In this document: in pieces, positions 4,762-5,578 of the stretch | Layout: every line of letters starts with the position of its first letter | Numbering within the stretch: the first letter of the stretch is position 1 | NCBI GenBank assembly: GCA_017992485.1 | Contig: JAGOOL010000038.1 | Location: 1 to 5,578 of the forward strand | Length of the DNA stretch: 5,578 nt | Direction: 5' to 3' | Source: Minisyncoccota bacterium | GTDB lineage: Bacteria > Patescibacteriota > Minisyncoccia > Phycocordibacterales > UBA9973 | Notes under the pieces: model-generated | Database searches by the model: none | Seen by the model: the letters and a program-made list of their open reading frames with translations, nothing else | What the model was told of the DNA's origin: nothing | Program-made: the position numbers and the translations under genes

Positions 4762-5578
4762 ATGGAAAACACAAACCCTCATAGAACAAGTATCAAGGTT
4801 TCTCGAAGAAGCGTCTTTGGAGTAATCCTCATTATCGCTATCCTCCTTTTGGCGTGGCTGTCTTTCGGTGGTCGCCATAGTGGCTGGATGAATAGCACTG
4901 GTGTTGGCGGTATGGTTTCGGTAGAAGATAGTCGCAACATTGATATGGGCAATATGTCTTCGATGCCGCCAGTGTATGATGAAACATATCCGTACCCGAA
5001 TCCTCAGAACGATGCTTCATACAAAGACAATCGTGAATTTCTCAAAACTAATTACAATGCGCAGATCCGAACACGCGACGTCAGCGATGTAGTTCGCGAC
5101 ATCAAGGGTGCAGTTCGCGATGCCGAAGGCAGAGTAGATGGCACAACAAGCGGAGAACAAAATGGTTACGTTTCTTTTGTTGTACCCAAGGCTCGCTACG
5201 ATGCATTTAAAGATGAAGTTGAAAGTCTCGTTCATAAAAAGTTGATCACCGTTACCGAGTCATCAGTAAATCTTTTGGGACAGAAGCAATCGATCGAACA
5301 GCAGGCTGAAGATATTGCAACTTCTCTTGCCGGTCTAACAAAAGCCAAAGCTGATCTTATTGCTCGGCATAAACAAACACTAGCAGCCCTTGCTACAGAC
5401 ATCGCTGCGAACCAGGGTAATCCAACACAGACTTCATTGCTCGAAGAAAAAAAAGCAGCCGAGAATGCCAGTTATGCAGCACAAGTAAAGAGCTATGATA
5501 GTAAGATTGCGGCAGCTAAAGCGAAACAAGATGCTAACGTCAAACAGGACGAACAGTTTACAGACAATGTTGAAACCG
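4762..5578 (+). CDS. DUF4349-like membrane-anchored protein with coiled coil (partial, 3' end off window)
   Basis: The first 272 codons are open and run off the right edge. A short basic N-terminus (R15-R16) leads into one hydrophobic helix at about 18-35 (VFGVILIIAILLLAWLSF), so it is probably anchored with the N-terminus inside and the rest outside the cell. Residues 38-88 are a Gly/Ser/Met/Pro/Tyr-rich linker. From about 91 a DUF4349-like domain follows: strand NAQIRTRDVSDVV, helix DIKGAVRDAEGRV, then YVSFVVPKARYDAFKDEVESL (read at 136-156), then a segment VTESSVNLLGQKQSIEQQAEDIATSLAGL that begins a long Ala/Lys/Gln-rich helical, coiled-coil-prone region to the window end. The molecular role of DUF4349 is unknown; many members have a further C-terminal membrane helix, which could lie beyond the edge. 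The start fits a promoter 7 nt upstream and no Shine-Dalgarno sequence is seen. Confidence 0.85.
   Translation, partial: MENTNPHRTSIKVSRRSVFGVILIIAILLLAWLSFGGRHSGWMNSTGVGGMVSVEDSRNIDMGNMSSMPPVYDETYPYPNPQNDASYKDNREFLKTNYNAQIRTRDVSDVVRDIKGAVRDAEGRVDGTTSGEQNGYVSFVVPKARYDAFKDEVESLVHKKLITVTESSVNLLGQKQSIEQQAEDIATSLAGLTKAKADLIARHKQTLAALATDIAANQGNPTQTSLLEEKKAAENASYAAQVKSYDSKIAAAKAKQDANVKQDEQFTDNVET

Noticed and set aside
4477..5235. Several short minus-strand frames opposite the end of argS and the DUF4349-like gene
   Set aside because: They overlap argS or the well-supported plus-strand frame from 4762, have no promoter that I can see, and show no family motifs.
1..5578. CRISPR array, insertion sequence, tRNA, rRNA or direct-repeat system
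   Set aside because: No regularly spaced repeats, transposase motifs, terminal inverted repeats or tRNA-like folds were found by eye; the only notable repeated word is the 9-base promoter element.

Overview
This window looks like a piece of a small bacterial genome, most likely a member of the Candidate Phyla Radiation (Patescibacteria, Parcubacteria-like). That assignment is an inference. It rests on moderate G+C, very tight intergenic spacing, no Shine-Dalgarno sequence at any of the seven visible start codons, a DUF4349-type membrane protein, and a monocistronic rplK. The standard code reads every gene; the visible stops are all TAA or TAG.

Layout. (1) Positions 1-125 are the C-terminal KOW end of the transcription factor NusG (+). 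(2) Positions 126-241 hold a GC-rich hairpin, a good sigma70-type promoter (TTGACG-17-TACTAT) and a hairpin-bearing leader. Then comes rplK (ribosomal protein uL11, 242-667, +), closed by a strong intrinsic terminator; rplA does not follow. (3) The same terminator is T-rich on both sides and appears to serve the opposing minus-strand genes. In transcription order these are a dCMP deaminase (2522-2004), a P-loop nucleotide-kinase-like protein (1970-1389) and an unrecognised 197-residue protein (1329-736) with its own promoter. (4) A 44-bp divergent promoter region (2523-2566) separates the dCMP deaminase from a rightward dUTPase (2567-2986, GTG start). (5) argS (arginyl-tRNA synthetase, 3022-4734) follows the dUTPase after 35 bp, probably in the same transcript. 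(6) A DUF4349-like membrane-anchored protein starts at 4762 and runs off the right edge.

How they fit together. dCMP deaminase and dUTPase both make dUMP, the precursor of dTMP, from dCMP and dUTP. The kinase-like protein directly downstream of the deaminase could phosphorylate a nucleoside monophosphate in the same pathway, but its substrate cannot be read from sequence. The rest is core information processing (NusG, uL11, ArgS) plus one surface protein.

The most interesting signal is regulatory. Three genes (dCMP deaminase, dUTPase, DUF4349 protein) have an extended -10 element (TGC then TATACT or TACTAT) ending only 6-7 nt before the start codon, so their mRNAs should be leaderless. Two others (rplK and the unknown gene) have -35/-10 promoters with a TTGACG -35 box and an exact 17-nt spacer, and real leaders. 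I see no CRISPR array, mobile element, tRNA or rRNA, and no clear sign of a novel multi-gene system.
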